57,727 bases of DNA from Faecalicatena fissicatena (lineage in GTDB: Bacteria > Bacillota > Clostridia > Lachnospirales > Lachnospiraceae): NCBI GenBank assembly GCA_001028025.1, contig LDAQ01000020.1, positions 1-57,727 of the forward strand, written 5' to 3'. Below the pieces are notes generated by a model that saw only the letters and a program-made list of their open reading frames with translations, was not told where the DNA came from and searched no databases. Below are positions 16,406 to 25,741 of the stretch, in pieces. The number at the start of each line of letters is the position of its first letter. The stretch's first letter is position 1. Made by a program: the position numbers and the translations under genes.

Positions 16406-17353
16406 TCACCCCTCTCGTGATATTATAACCTCCTTTTCTATGCGCTTTTTATCTTTCTGAAGAAAGTATCCCGTTTCTTCTCTCAGTGCTGCCGCAGTGG
16501 ACATTGCGCTCGCTTCTCTCAGAATTTCTTCCATATTCCGCTTTCCTGTTTTTACCCAGTTTTCGAATCCCAGCGCAAATCCAGCAATCATAGAGTCTCC
16601 GCAGCCCACGGAGTTGACAGCCTCTATTTTAGGAACTCTGGCACGGTAAATGCCTTCGCTACATACGGCAACGGCCCCGCCGGCTCCTAAAGAGACGATG
16701 ACTGTCTCAACTCCACCTTTTTGAATATCGGCGGCGGCCTCCAGAAGTTCTTTTTCTGACATACATTCCTTTCCTGTCAGAGAACGGATTTCATCTATGT
16801 TCGGTTTTATCATATCTGGTTTTGCGCTGATTCCTTTTTGAAGCAGCCTTCCGCTTGTATCCAGAATCACTTTTTTCCCGGCTGCTTTTGCAATCTGTAT
16901 CAGTTCCGGGTAGGTGTTCTCGTCCAGACCGGAAGGAACGCTCCCTGACAGTGCTACTACGTCTGCCTCTGATACAAGGCTTCTGTATTTTTCCAGAAAG
17001 CCCGCGTACTCTTCCCTGCTAACCGTAAAACCTGGTTCCAGGAATTCTGTCTGCTCGCAGGTGTCTTTGTCCCATATATTAATACATGTGCGGCTTTCTT
17101 TTTCAAGTCGGTAGAATTCGTTCCGAATCCCCAGGGATTTCAGGCCTTCCATGATATAGTCCCCGGCATGGCCCCCTGCAAGACCTGTGGCGGCCACATC
17201 TGCTCCTGCAATGACTGCCGGTTTGGATACATTGAGCCCTTTTCCGCCCGGAGTGGGCGTACAGGTAAGCACTCTGTTTACTTCTCCGTTCTTTGCCCCG
17301 GCTACTACATACCGTTTATCGATTGCCGCATTCATTGTTACTGTCAAAATCAT
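16406..17353 (-). CDS. PfkB-family hexose-phosphate kinase (1-phosphofructokinase / tagatose-6-phosphate kinase type)
   Basis: A 315-residue ribokinase-fold kinase of the FruK/LacC group. The N-terminal TVTMNAAIDKRY is followed by GGKGLNVSK (residues 36-44), and the C-terminal NSVGCGDSMIAGF carries the catalytic Asp 253. FruK/LacC enzymes phosphorylate fructose-1-phosphate or tagatose-6-phosphate. Because a GatD-like dehydrogenase and a ketose-bisphosphate aldolase lie just upstream in the same operon, tagatose-6-phosphate is the likelier substrate. It is the last of eight genes. Confidence 0.85.
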   Translation of the reverse strand: MILTVTMNAAIDKRYVVAGAKNGEVNRVLTCTPTPGGKGLNVSKPAVIAGADVAATGLAGGHAGDYIMEGLKSLGIRNEFYRLEKESRTCINIWDKDTCEQTEFLEPGFTVSREEYAGFLEKYRSLVSEADVVALSGSVPSGLDENTYPELIQIAKAAGKKVILDTSGRLLQKGISAKPDMIKPNIDEIRSLTGKECMSEKELLEAAADIQKGGVETVIVSLGAGGAVAVCSEGIYRARVPKIEAVNSVGCGDSMIAGFALGFENWVKTGKRNMEEILREASAMSTAAALREETGYFLQKDKKRIEKEVIISREG

Positions 17354-17448
17354 CTTCGTGCCTCCTTAAGCCCGCTCTGCAGCTCTGCCCGGGCCTGTCA
17401 GCCAGGACATATGCCGCAGTCTTTCGCCTGTCATAGAATTCTCCGTTC

Positions 17449-18498
17449 CTATACCTCACAGTCAATAAGAATCTTCCCTTTTACTTTTCCAGGAACCTTG
17501 TACATTTCAAATGCATCTGCAATTTTGGCAAGCGGTATTTTTTCAAATATAAGGGAATCATCAAAACGCAGTGCACCATTTCGGAAGGATTCTGCCGTCA
17601 GGGTCCATTCATCCCCCGGGAACGGCGCGCTGTATGACATCCAGGAACCTGTCAGTGTAAATTCCTTCCGGTTCATATTTTCCCATTCCTGTACCTGGAA
17701 TCCCAGCTCTCTGACAGGTGTCCCTATGTAACATATTTCTGCATGATTCGCCGCAAGCTCAAAAGCCATCTTCATCGTTGCCGTATTTCCTGCAGTCTCA
17801 TATATATAATCAAATCCCCGACCTCCGGTTACTGCCATGGCCTTTTCCTTAAAATCCTGGTCTAATGTATTAATTACCTCGGTGGCTCCCAGCCGTCTGG
17901 CCAGTTCCAGACGCTCCGGCACAATATCAAAAACAACCGCTTTCGCTGCACCAAATGCCTTTGCCCACTGCATTGTAAAGAGCCCGATCGTCCCTCCCCC
18001 GAGAATGGCTGTTGTCTTTCCTCCCCGGTAGTTCAGTCTTCTGACACCGTGAAGTGCTACCGTAGCAGGTTCGAAAAATGCCCCCTGTTCAAAGGTCACC
18101 TCATCACCAAATCTGACCGCATTTTTTTCGGGTACTGCAACGTATTCGGCGAAACTTCCAAATTCCCTGGATCCAATGAAACTGTAATTTTTGCACAGAG
18201 AGTAGTCCCCTCGCTGGCAGTCACTGCATTTCATACAGGGAACCAGCGGCACTCCGGCAACGCGGTCCCCGGCCTTCAGGCTTTCTACACCCTCGCCGGT
18301 CTGCTCCACGGTTCCCGAGAATTCATGTCCGAGAACATTCGGAAAATAATGACATGCATCCCCATTTACTCTTGGGATATCCGAGCCGCATATTCCGGTA
18401 TATTTTACCCGAATAAGAACCTCACCCTCCTTGGGAACGGGTTTGCTGATGTCTTCATAACGAATATCATTTTTTGCATGGACAACTCCAGCTTTCAT
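17449..18498 (-). CDS. Zinc-dependent polyol-phosphate dehydrogenase, galactitol-1-phosphate dehydrogenase (GatD) type
   Basis: A 349-residue medium-chain dehydrogenase. It shows TGICGSDIPRVNG (catalytic zinc Cys), FPNVLGHEFSG, the structural-zinc cluster CMKCSDCQRGDYSLC, GGGTIGLFTMQWA (NAD-binding loop) and GSWMSYSAPFPGDEW. The CGSDIPR, GHEFSG and GSWM-Y-S-P-PG-EW stretches match what I recall of GatD, which oxidises galactitol-1-phosphate to tagatose-6-phosphate. The ATG at 18498 has GAGGAGG eight bases upstream and lies 5 bases after the aldolase stop at 18503; the longer frame to 18531 is unlikely. Another polyol phosphate is possible. Confidence 0.83.
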   Translation of the reverse strand: MKAGVVHAKNDIRYEDISKPVPKEGEVLIRVKYTGICGSDIPRVNGDACHYFPNVLGHEFSGTVEQTGEGVESLKAGDRVAGVPLVPCMKCSDCQRGDYSLCKNYSFIGSREFGSFAEYVAVPEKNAVRFGDEVTFEQGAFFEPATVALHGVRRLNYRGGKTTAILGGGTIGLFTMQWAKAFGAAKAVVFDIVPERLELARRLGATEVINTLDQDFKEKAMAVTGGRGFDYIYETAGNTATMKMAFELAANHAEICYIGTPVRELGFQVQEWENMNRKEFTLTGSWMSYSAPFPGDEWTLTAESFRNGALRFDDSLIFEKIPLAKIADAFEMYKVPGKVKGKILIDCEV

Positions 18499-18502
18499 TC
18501 TG

Positions 18503-19381
18503 CTAAACCTCCTCAATACCTTTTTGTACAATCATTCCTTTTCCTGCGCTTTTGCATACTTCTATCTTATGTTTGACAAGGGCTGTAACGGCTTTCATAC
18601 CTGCAATTCCAAGCTCTTTCGGATCAAACACTTCGGGCTTCTCAGCCAGAAGTTCTTTTACCGCTTCTGTGTACGCCACCCGCAGTTCTGTCGCAAAGTT
18701 TACCTTACAGACTCCTCTCTCCACACACGCTTCTACTTCCGCATCGCTTAATCCCGATGCACCGTGCAGCACAAGGGGAATTTCAACCCGGCTTCTGATC
18801 TCTGTCAGTCTGTCCTTGTCCAGTACAGGGGTGCCTTTGTAGAACCCGTGTGCAGTACCGATTGCTACTGCAAGGGAGTCAATTCCGGTTTCTCTGACAT
18901 ATTGCTCAGCCTCTGCAGGATCTGTATTTCCATCGCTCTCGGCTTCATGATCGTCTTCTTTTCCTCCGACTTTTCCCAGCTCTGCCTCTACCGGCACACT
19001 ATATTCACGGGCTTTGGCCGTTACCTTTGCCGCCAGCTCAATGTTCTGCTCAAAGGGCAGCCCCGAACCGTCGATCATCACAGACCTGTACCCTGCCTCC
19101 AGACATTCCTCCGCCAGTTCATAACTGCTTCCATGATCCAGGTGCAGACAAACCGGAACCGGAGTCCTGGCCGCTTCCGCACTGACAATGGACGCATAAA
19201 CTGCCGCGCCGCCATAACGTATTGTGGACGGCGTTGTCTGCAGTATTACCGGCGACTCCATTTCACCCGCCGCCTGGATTACCGCCTTGACCATCTCCAT
19301 ATTTTCCACATTAAACGCGCCCACAGCATAGCCTCCCTGCCGGGCATCCTGCAGCATTTTCCTTGAATCAACTAATGGCAT
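18503..19381 (-). CDS. Class II ketose-bisphosphate aldolase (tagatose-bisphosphate aldolase, GatY/KbaY-like)
   Basis: A 292-residue zinc aldolase that cleaves a ketose-1,6-bisphosphate to dihydroxyacetone phosphate and glyceraldehyde-3-phosphate. Key residues are visible in GAFNVENMEM, LHLDHGSS (catalytic Asp and zinc His, about 82-85), MIDGSGLPF, VEAELGKVGGKEDD, AIGTAHGFYKG (zinc His), LVLHGASG and KVNFATELR. Length and motifs fit the GatY/KbaY/FbaA family. Together with the GatD-like and PfkB genes downstream it completes the tagatose-6-phosphate route. Confidence 0.88.
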   Translation of the reverse strand: MPLVDSRKMLQDARQGGYAVGAFNVENMEMVKAVIQAAGEMESPVILQTTPSTIRYGGAAVYASIVSAEAARTPVPVCLHLDHGSSYELAEECLEAGYRSVMIDGSGLPFEQNIELAAKVTAKAREYSVPVEAELGKVGGKEDDHEAESDGNTDPAEAEQYVRETGIDSLAVAIGTAHGFYKGTPVLDKDRLTEIRSRVEIPLVLHGASGLSDAEVEACVERGVCKVNFATELRVAYTEAVKELLAEKPEVFDPKELGIAGMKAVTALVKHKIEVCKSAGKGMIVQKGIEEV

Positions 19382-19393
19382 TTTCTTTCTCCT

Positions 19394-20356
19394 TTATACT
19401 GTTTGTTCACTTTTTTCCGTAAATAACTGAAGCAGAACCGCTGCAATGATAATACATCCCTTGATAATATCCTGGGGATAGGACGGCACTGCCATCAGGT
19501 TCATAATATTGCCGATCAGTGCAAGCACAAAAGCTCCCATCAACGTTTTGATTACCGTACCTTTTCCGCCTGCCAGATTCGCACCGCCGATGACGCAGGC
19601 CGTGATAGCATCCAGCTCCTGCCCATCCCCTACGGTTGGGCTTCCGGTAGAAGATCTTGCAGCTATAAAGATTCCTGCCAGCGCCGCCAGGCATCCTGAG
19701 ATTGCGTAGACAGAAAGCAGATATCTTTTCACGCGGATACCGGCCAGTTCTACTGCCGTACTGTTGCTTCCCAGTGCAATTACAATTCTTCCGTAAGAAG
19801 TGTATTTCTGGATGAACCAGAATAAAAGAACGATCAAAGCTGCGCATAATATGATCGGATAACCGTATTCTTTCTTAACCAGAACATCCAGTGTTCCTTT
19901 TTCCAGTTTGACCGGAATACCGTCTGTCAGCATAAATGCAGCGCCTCTTGCCATTGTCATCATTGCCAGAGAGGCCACAAATCCCTGCATCTTTGTGTAT
20001 GCCACAAAAAATCCTGTGATGCCTCCCAGGATACATCCCATCAGCATAGCCGCGATGATCCCAACAAACATATTCATTCCATGTTCCGCCATCATCGTAG
20101 CAGTGACACATGCCCCCAGCGCCATAATAGATCCGACGGAAAGATCAATTCCACCGGTCAGGATTACAAACAGCATGCCCACTGCAACACAGACAGGAGC
20201 CGCCTGCTGCAGGGCGATATTTCTGATATTCATAACGGTCAGAAAGTTACTGGATAATACACAACAGACTATAAATAAAATCAATAAGATGATATATGTA
20301 TTATTCTGGATCAACAACCGCTTCAAATCTATCTTTTTCTTTTGAGCTTCCATCAT
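19394..20356 (-). CDS. Ribose-type sugar ABC permease (RbsC family)
   Basis: A 320-residue permease with about eight to ten helices. The family motifs are GMLFVILTGGIDLSVGSIMALG (about residues 60-81) and CVIGGANLAGGKGTVIKT near 260. The start overlaps the stop of the ATPase gene by four bases (ATGA). As the only permease gene in this operon it probably acts as a homodimer with the ATPase and binding protein upstream. Confidence 0.92.
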   Translation of the reverse strand: MMEAQKKKIDLKRLLIQNNTYIILLILFIVCCVLSSNFLTVMNIRNIALQQAAPVCVAVGMLFVILTGGIDLSVGSIMALGACVTATMMAEHGMNMFVGIIAAMLMGCILGGITGFFVAYTKMQGFVASLAMMTMARGAAFMLTDGIPVKLEKGTLDVLVKKEYGYPIILCAALIVLLFWFIQKYTSYGRIVIALGSNSTAVELAGIRVKRYLLSVYAISGCLAALAGIFIAARSSTGSPTVGDGQELDAITACVIGGANLAGGKGTVIKTLMGAFVLALIGNIMNLMAVPSYPQDIIKGCIIIAAVLLQLFTEKSEQTV

Positions 20357-21846
20357 TCTACCCCCATTGCGTATTTAATCAAATTCTGTTCTGCCAGCTC
20401 GTGCTGTTTCAGCTCTCCGGTGATCTCGCCCTGACGCATGATGATCACTCTGTCGCACATACCGATTACTTCGTTCATTTCCGAAGAGATCATAATCACT
20501 GCGACACCCTTTTCTGCAAGCTGATTAATAATACGATATATTTCTGTCTTTGCACCTACGTCAACGCCCCGGGTCGGCTCATCAAAAACGACGCATTTAC
20601 AGTCTGCCGCAATCCATTTTGCCAGTGCAATCTTCTGCTGGTTTCCACCACTTAAACTGTTCGCGTTATCCTCGGTGCTTCCATATTTTGTAGATATCTT
20701 TTTCAGAAGTTCCTGAACGTATTTCTTTTCTTTTGCATGATTGATCACACCAAATTTATTCGTAATCTTATTCAGGATTGTCAGTGTAGCATTCACCCTT
20801 ATACTCTGTTCCAGCAGAAGACCCTGCTGCTTCCGGTCCTCCGGCAGAAGGCCGAAGCCATGCTGAATCGCTTCTTTCGGATCCTTAAAGTCAATGTGTT
20901 CTCCAAAGTAGATGATCTCGCCCTTTTCTTTCCTGTCTATCCCGAATATGGCCCGCATCGTCTCTGTCCTGCCCGAGCCTACAAGGCCTGAAAATCCCAG
21001 CACCTCACCCGCGCTTACCTGAAAGCTGACATTCTTTACCATACTGCCTGCACTTAAATTCTTTACCTCCAGCACTACATCCTTGATCCTGGCGCTGCGT
21101 TTTGGAAACATCTGTGTCATATCCCGTCCCACCATCATATTCACAAGCTTCTGCTTGTCGATCGTGTCCGTGGCAACGGTATCCACAAAGGTCCCGTCTT
21201 TCAGCACTGTAATATGCTGGCTCAGCCGGAATATTTCTTCCAGCCTGTGGGAGATATAGATGATGCTCGTTCCCTGCTCTTTCAGACGTTCAATGATCTG
21301 AAAAAGCTTTTCAATCTCAGCAAACGTAAGCACCGCCGTCGGTTCATCCAGAACCAGTATCTTCGCATTCCGCTTGAGACATTTACAGATCTCCACCACC
21401 TGTTGGTAAGCAACACTTAAGTTTCTCACTGGTGTCGTCGGCTTTATATCCCCAAATCCCAGTTTTACCAGCTCTTCCTCCGCATTCTTATTAAGCTGTT
21501 TCCAGTTAATCAACCGGCCCTGGCTGAGCCTGTCGATAAATATATTTTCTGCAACCGTCAGATCCGGAGCCAGCATAAATTCCTGATAAATAACCGCCAC
21601 GCCCAAATCCTTTGCATCCTTGGGCACCTCAATCTTTACCTGCTCCCCATCTATCCTGATCTCTCCAGCATCCTTCTGATAGGCGCCTGATAAGATCTTC
21701 ATCAGAGTCGATTTCCCGGCGCCGTTTTCTCCGATCAGAGCATGGACCTCGCCCTTTTTCACACACAGATCCACATCTGTCAGCGCCTTTACTCCGCCGA
21801 ATGATTTCGAGATTCCCTTCATTTCCAGACGATATTCGTTTTCCAC
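20353..21846 (-). CDS. Sugar ABC transporter ATPase with two nucleotide-binding domains (RbsA/MglA type)
   Basis: A 497-residue double ATPase. Domain 1 has Walker A GENGAGKST, NLSVAYQQ at the signature position and LVLDEPTAVL. Domain 2 has the degenerate loop GLVGSGRTE, signature LSGGNQQKIALAKW and CVVFDEPTRGVDVG. I chose a GTG start at 21846 (VENEYRLEMKG): the GGGAGG ribosome binding site lies inside the longer frame that begins at 21861. A palindromic repeat sits between this gene and the binding-protein gene. Confidence 0.92.
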   Translation of the reverse strand: MENEYRLEMKGISKSFGGVKALTDVDLCVKKGEVHALIGENGAGKSTLMKILSGAYQKDAGEIRIDGEQVKIEVPKDAKDLGVAVIYQEFMLAPDLTVAENIFIDRLSQGRLINWKQLNKNAEEELVKLGFGDIKPTTPVRNLSVAYQQVVEICKCLKRNAKILVLDEPTAVLTFAEIEKLFQIIERLKEQGTSIIYISHRLEEIFRLSQHITVLKDGTFVDTVATDTIDKQKLVNMMVGRDMTQMFPKRSARIKDVVLEVKNLSAGSMVKNVSFQVSAGEVLGFSGLVGSGRTETMRAIFGIDRKEKGEIIYFGEHIDFKDPKEAIQHGFGLLPEDRKQQGLLLEQSIRVNATLTILNKITNKFGVINHAKEKKYVQELLKKISTKYGSTEDNANSLSGGNQQKIALAKWIAADCKCVVFDEPTRGVDVGAKTEIYRIINQLAEKGVAVIMISSEMNEVIGMCDRVIIMRQGEITGELKQHELAEQNLIKYAMGVE

Positions 21847-21866
21847 ATTCCTACCTCCCATTTTCT

Positions 21867-21908
21867 CAAAGGGGTCTGACCCCCTTGCAGAAGGGTCAGA
21901 CCCCTTTG
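21867..21908. repeat. Palindromic aaaggggtctgaccc repeat, copy 1
   Basis: caaaggggtctgaccc (21867-21882) pairs perfectly with gggtcagacccctttg (21893-21908). It lies between the binding-protein and ATPase genes of the operon, so it could act as a partial terminator or RNA stabiliser. Related copies are at 31770, 31820 and 47618. Confidence 0.8.
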
Positions 21909-21921
21909 GCTAAACGATGCA

Positions 21922-23019
21922 CTAGAATCCAAAGTCGTAATGTTCGTCTACATTGTCAATCGTAACTGCAACTGCTTCCGTCAGAATGACGTCGTCATAA
22001 CTTGTCCAGTCTTTTCCGTCAATCAGAATTTCTTTTGCTACTTCCATTCCTTTTTCAGCTACTTTAAATGGAGAGTTCTCTCCTGTTCCGAAGTATTTTC
22101 CTTCTTTGATCAGATCGTATGCTTCTTTTGCACCGTCTGCCGCCGCTACCAGGTCCACACCTTCAATTCCGGCGTTCTCAAGAGCGTCCATAGCTCCAAA
22201 CAACATCTGGTCATTCTCACCCAGTACACAGGTCAGGTCCTTGTTAGCCGTGATCAGGTCTTCTGCCGCAACAAGCCCTTCTTCCCTGGTTCCTGCGCCC
22301 CACCCCTGTCCGCGCAGTGTAAAGTTGGCTTCTTCGTTTCTTGCTTTTCCGGATGCCACCAGATCGTCTTCCATCTTCTGTGCCTTTTCCCATGCTTCTT
22401 CTTCCGTACAACCGGATCTGGCTTCTATAATTCCGCAGTACAGACCCAGACGTCTTTCGAGGCAGGCAATGTTTCCTTTCAATGCGCTCAGAAGAACTGC
22501 CACGATTTCCGTATCTTTTTCTACAAATTCACCATATGCCAGACCTACAAGCCGTCCATTCTGCTTATTGTCTGAGTAAATGGTAGTGCACTGGTTACAC
22601 TCGCTTACACCGCTGTCCAGGTTGATGACCGGGATGTCGGCCTCTGCCGCTGCATCAATGCTCGGGACACAGGCATCCGGATCTACGCTGTCCAGAAAGA
22701 TCAAATCTACGCCCTGGGTTATCAGCGTTTCCATGTTTTCCGCCTCTTTGGTGGAATCTCCGCCCGCATCCAGTACGGTGCAATCCCACCCCTCTGCTTT
22801 TGTCAGCTCTTTCACGGACTCGACCAGGCTTACGAAATACGGAGAATCCTGTGTCTTCATGCAGAAACCTACTTTTATATCAGACACCTTTGTATCAGCG
22901 CTTGTTTTCTTAGATTCTTCCGCTTCACTTTTGCTGTTTCCGCATCCTGCCAGAGAAGTCACTGCCATTGCAGCACAAACAGATACACTTACCAATACTT
23001 TAAAAAATCTTTTCCTCAT
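21922..23019 (-). CDS. Sugar-binding lipoprotein of a ribose-type ABC transporter
   Basis: A 365-residue periplasmic-binding-protein type 1 lipoprotein. The signal peptide ends MAVTSLAGC. The mature part shows KVGFCMKTQDSPYFVSLVESV, METLITQGVDLIFLDSVDPDA, AADIPVINLDSGV and CVLGENDQMLFGAMDALENAG, standard for the RbsB/LacI-type fold. The ATG at 23019 has GGAGGG upstream; the frame to 23034 begins before that site. It feeds the RbsA/RbsC-type genes that follow. The operon context suggests a polyol or hexose ligand. Confidence 0.9.
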   Translation of the reverse strand: MRKRFFKVLVSVSVCAAMAVTSLAGCGNSKSEAEESKKTSADTKVSDIKVGFCMKTQDSPYFVSLVESVKELTKAEGWDCTVLDAGGDSTKEAENMETLITQGVDLIFLDSVDPDACVPSIDAAAEADIPVINLDSGVSECNQCTTIYSDNKQNGRLVGLAYGEFVEKDTEIVAVLLSALKGNIACLERRLGLYCGIIEARSGCTEEEAWEKAQKMEDDLVASGKARNEEANFTLRGQGWGAGTREEGLVAAEDLITANKDLTCVLGENDQMLFGAMDALENAGIEGVDLVAAADGAKEAYDLIKEGKYFGTGENSPFKVAEKGMEVAKEILIDGKDWTSYDDVILTEAVAVTIDNVDEHYDFGF

Positions 23020-23058
23020 CTTATTTCCCTCCACAATAAAATTAAAAATATAAGGTAT

Positions 23059-24180
23059 TTAGTTGTCATACTGCCCGAGCTCTTTTGCCCACTCGGCAAA
23101 CTTGATAATGTTTTCCATAGGCATGTCGTCCTGGAAGTTACTGGTGGGAGCCATGATGTAACCGCCCTCTTTTCCAAGGGATTCCAGACGTGTCTTCATC
23201 TCATCCTGCACTCGGTCACCCGAAAATATCAATGCCGTCTGTTCGTCAATACTTCCGTGGAAAATCAGCCTGTCCCCGAACTCTTCCTGCAGCCTGTATG
23301 TATCCATATCATCCGCGCTTGGCTGCACCGGATTCAGGATGTCCACCCCGGACTCGATCAGCCCGTCCAGCAGACGGTACACAGAACCGCACGTATGATG
23401 GAATATCTTTACCTGAGGTGCTTTACTTTTAATAAAGTCATTCAGCTTTTTTCGTCTCGGAAGTATCATCTCCTCAAACAGTTCCGGCGACATGATCGGC
23501 CCTTTTTGTGTGCCGTAATCATCTGCGGTCTCTACGATCTGAAGATATTCCCCGCATTCGCTCAGCAGTACATCGTACAATCCCATCTGTATCTCCAGCG
23601 TTTTGTCCAGAAGCTTATTGGCAAATTCTTTGTCAACCAGCATGTCAACCAGCATATTCTCCATTCCCCGCAGCTCCCATGACAGTTCGAAGAATCCGTG
23701 GGAAACTGCTCTTGAAGCAATCGCATAATCCGTATCATAATACAGATGCCTGGCACGCTCTTTGAGGCCCCGCGTCCTGCCCGGCGCATACGGATCCGGC
23801 CAGGGATACGTGTCGATATCCTCAATCTCCGCATCGTCCAGCGGCGTGCTGCTCAGCTGTGTCATTCCCTGGAGCAGCTTTTTTTCCACGCCGAATTCAT
23901 TTATAATCATGCCCTCCACGGCAAATGGATCATACCCGTCCGGGGGAAGCAGGAAAACATGCCGGAAATCACTTCCCAGTTTTTCGAGGACATCATCGTT
24001 ATATAGCGCGGAGCTTTCATCCGGCCTCGCCACAATATCCTCACTCGTCACCCCCAGATACTCCTTCACTTTCCGGAAGGTATCGTTTGTAATTCCGGCG
24101 GCTGTTGACCCGATATCGACGGCCACCCGGTCTGGTTTTCTGTGTTCCAAAATACATTGAACTCGCTCTCTTGGTGTCAT
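23059..24180 (-). CDS. Uroporphyrinogen decarboxylase-family protein, sugar-operon type (first copy)
   Basis: A 373-residue member of the URO-D superfamily. TPRERVQCILEHRKPDRVAVDIG opens it, and the C-terminal barrel half contains FHHTCGSVYRLLDGLIESGVDI and LNPVQPSADDMD. True HemE motifs (RQAGRY) are absent, so it is not a haem enzyme. The His-x-Cys pair seen in methyltransferases of this superfamily (MtaA/MtbA) is kept in HHTC, but the usual later Cys is absent (IMAPTSNFQDDMP). A corrinoid partner is not encoded nearby. The ATG at 24180 has GAGGAAAGG upstream. It lies between the FGGY kinase and binding-protein genes; a role in modifying or demethylating the imported compound is speculation. 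Confidence 0.82.
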   Translation of the reverse strand: MTPRERVQCILEHRKPDRVAVDIGSTAAGITNDTFRKVKEYLGVTSEDIVARPDESSALYNDDVLEKLGSDFRHVFLLPPDGYDPFAVEGMIINEFGVEKKLLQGMTQLSSTPLDDAEIEDIDTYPWPDPYAPGRTRGLKERARHLYYDTDYAIASRAVSHGFFELSWELRGMENMLVDMLVDKEFANKLLDKTLEIQMGLYDVLLSECGEYLQIVETADDYGTQKGPIMSPELFEEMILPRRKKLNDFIKSKAPQVKIFHHTCGSVYRLLDGLIESGVDILNPVQPSADDMDTYRLQEEFGDRLIFHGSIDEQTALIFSGDRVQDEMKTRLESLGKEGGYIMAPTSNFQDDMPMENIIKFAEWAKELGQYDN

Positions 24181-24202
24181 TTTTCCTTTCCTCTCTAAAA
24201 AT

Positions 24203-25708
24203 TTATACATCCAAATCCGCCAGCATCTGAAACTGCTTTGTGGCTGTCGGATACAGAGTCTTATATACAGGATATAATTTTTCATAAACACGGGAGTTAC
24301 TCTCATCCCGTTCGATCTTTTTTGCTGCAATTCTTTCTTTTACTTCTTTAAAAGAAGAAATCATACCCACACCATATGCCGCAGTATACATATTTCCTAC
24401 GGCTGCTGCCTCCTCACATTCTGTCCTGTAAAGCGGAATTCCCAAAACATCGCTGAAAATACGCATCCACAGATCGCTTCGTGCAATTCCACCTGCAATT
24501 GCAATCTGACTGCAGACCGCCCCGGCCTCCTTTTCCAGCTCCAGGATCTCCCGGATCGCAAAGGCATTTCCTTCCATAAGCGCCCGGATAAAATGTCCCT
24601 GGGTGTGTTCCGGTGTAATCCCCAGATACATACCCCTGGTTGTGCTGTCCCACTGCGGACATCTCTGCCCTACCAGTGTCGGCAGAAACAGAAGCTTATC
24701 CGCCCCCGCAGGAACGGCGGCCGCCAGACTGTTCATCCGGTCGTAGACCTCTGCTTCAGAATATCCCTGCATGAACTGATCCCTGTACCATCTGAAGTTG
24801 CCTCCTCCAAAATCCACGCCTGCCATATTACACCAGGTTCCCGGAACAATATGATGATAAACATGTACAGAATCATTTCCCACAGGCCTGTCCGAACAGA
24901 TTCCCAGTGCAGTAACCGTCCCCCCTGTAATATAGGAATCCCCGTTTTCTACAACACCGCATCCCAGAGCACATGCCACAGCATCCATGGATCCCGCTGT
25001 GACCGGTATACCTTCCGCCAGTCCCAGGCCGCATGCCGCTTCCCCTGTCAGCCTGCCCGCCGTCTCATAGCACTGCAGGATATCCGGCAGTTTCCCTCTG
25101 TCCAGTCCGCAGCCACGGATCAATTCATCCGACCATATCCCGTTTTTTGTGTCAAACATCTGAGTCAGTCCGCCCTCGGAAATATTGCAGGTAAACTGTC
25201 CCGTCAGCCGGTAAACCAGGTATCCGGCCGCATTTAGAATCACGTCTGCCTTTTTGTAAATATCCGGTTCATTTTTCTTCAGCCACATCAATTTAAGCGC
25301 CACATTGGACTCATCATTGTGGTTTCCATTGATTCTGGTGATCGTCTCCTGGCCGATGTTGTCATCCACCCATCGTTTTTCTTCAGAAGCTCTTCTGTCC
25401 GTCCATATCATCGAGGGGTATAAAACATTTCCCGCCCGATCCATGGGGATCATGGAACTGCTCTGGCTGTCTACACCGATCACTTCAATCTCACCAGCCC
25501 TGACAGATACGGATTCCATCACTCCTTTAACCGCATGGCAGATTCCTGTCCACCACTCATCCGGATCCTGTTCCACACCGCCATTCTTTTTAAAAAATGT
25601 CCGGTGTTCCTTTGAACATGTTTGAATAATACTGCCGCTGCTGTTGAACAAAATTACCTTGCAGCTCGAAGTTCCAATATCAATGCTCAATATGTACTTT
25701 TCTCTCAT
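24203..25708 (-). CDS. FGGY-family carbohydrate/polyol kinase (xylulokinase-like)
   Basis: A 501-residue kinase of the FGGY family. It begins YILSIDIGTSSCKVILFNS (phosphate-1 loop), has SQSSSMIPMDRAGNVLYPSMIWTDRR, GSMDAVACALGCG, and in the second domain MEGNAFAIREIL and IAIAGGIARSDLWMRIFSDVLG. It is the first gene of the operon and precedes a GatD-like dehydrogenase pathway. I infer that it phosphorylates the imported polyol or sugar, the role that a PTS would play elsewhere. Exact substrate unknown. Confidence 0.88.
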   Translation of the reverse strand: MREKYILSIDIGTSSCKVILFNSSGSIIQTCSKEHRTFFKKNGGVEQDPDEWWTGICHAVKGVMESVSVRAGEIEVIGVDSQSSSMIPMDRAGNVLYPSMIWTDRRASEEKRWVDDNIGQETITRINGNHNDESNVALKLMWLKKNEPDIYKKADVILNAAGYLVYRLTGQFTCNISEGGLTQMFDTKNGIWSDELIRGCGLDRGKLPDILQCYETAGRLTGEAACGLGLAEGIPVTAGSMDAVACALGCGVVENGDSYITGGTVTALGICSDRPVGNDSVHVYHHIVPGTWCNMAGVDFGGGNFRWYRDQFMQGYSEAEVYDRMNSLAAAVPAGADKLLFLPTLVGQRCPQWDSTTRGMYLGITPEHTQGHFIRALMEGNAFAIREILELEKEAGAVCSQIAIAGGIARSDLWMRIFSDVLGIPLYRTECEEAAAVGNMYTAAYGVGMISSFKEVKERIAAKKIERDESNSRVYEKLYPVYKTLYPTATKQFQMLADLDV

Positions 25709-25741
25709 ATAATTCAGCTCTCTTCATTTTGTTTGTTTTAC

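Noticed and set aside
21867..21908. CRISPR repeat
   Set aside because: The related palindromes are scattered singly or in a pair with no regular spacers, so they are dispersed repeats rather than an array.
23059..24180. hemE (true uroporphyrinogen decarboxylase)
   Set aside because: The RQAGRY active-site motif is absent, and no haem genes are nearby; the sugar-operon setting is incompatible with a simple HemE role.
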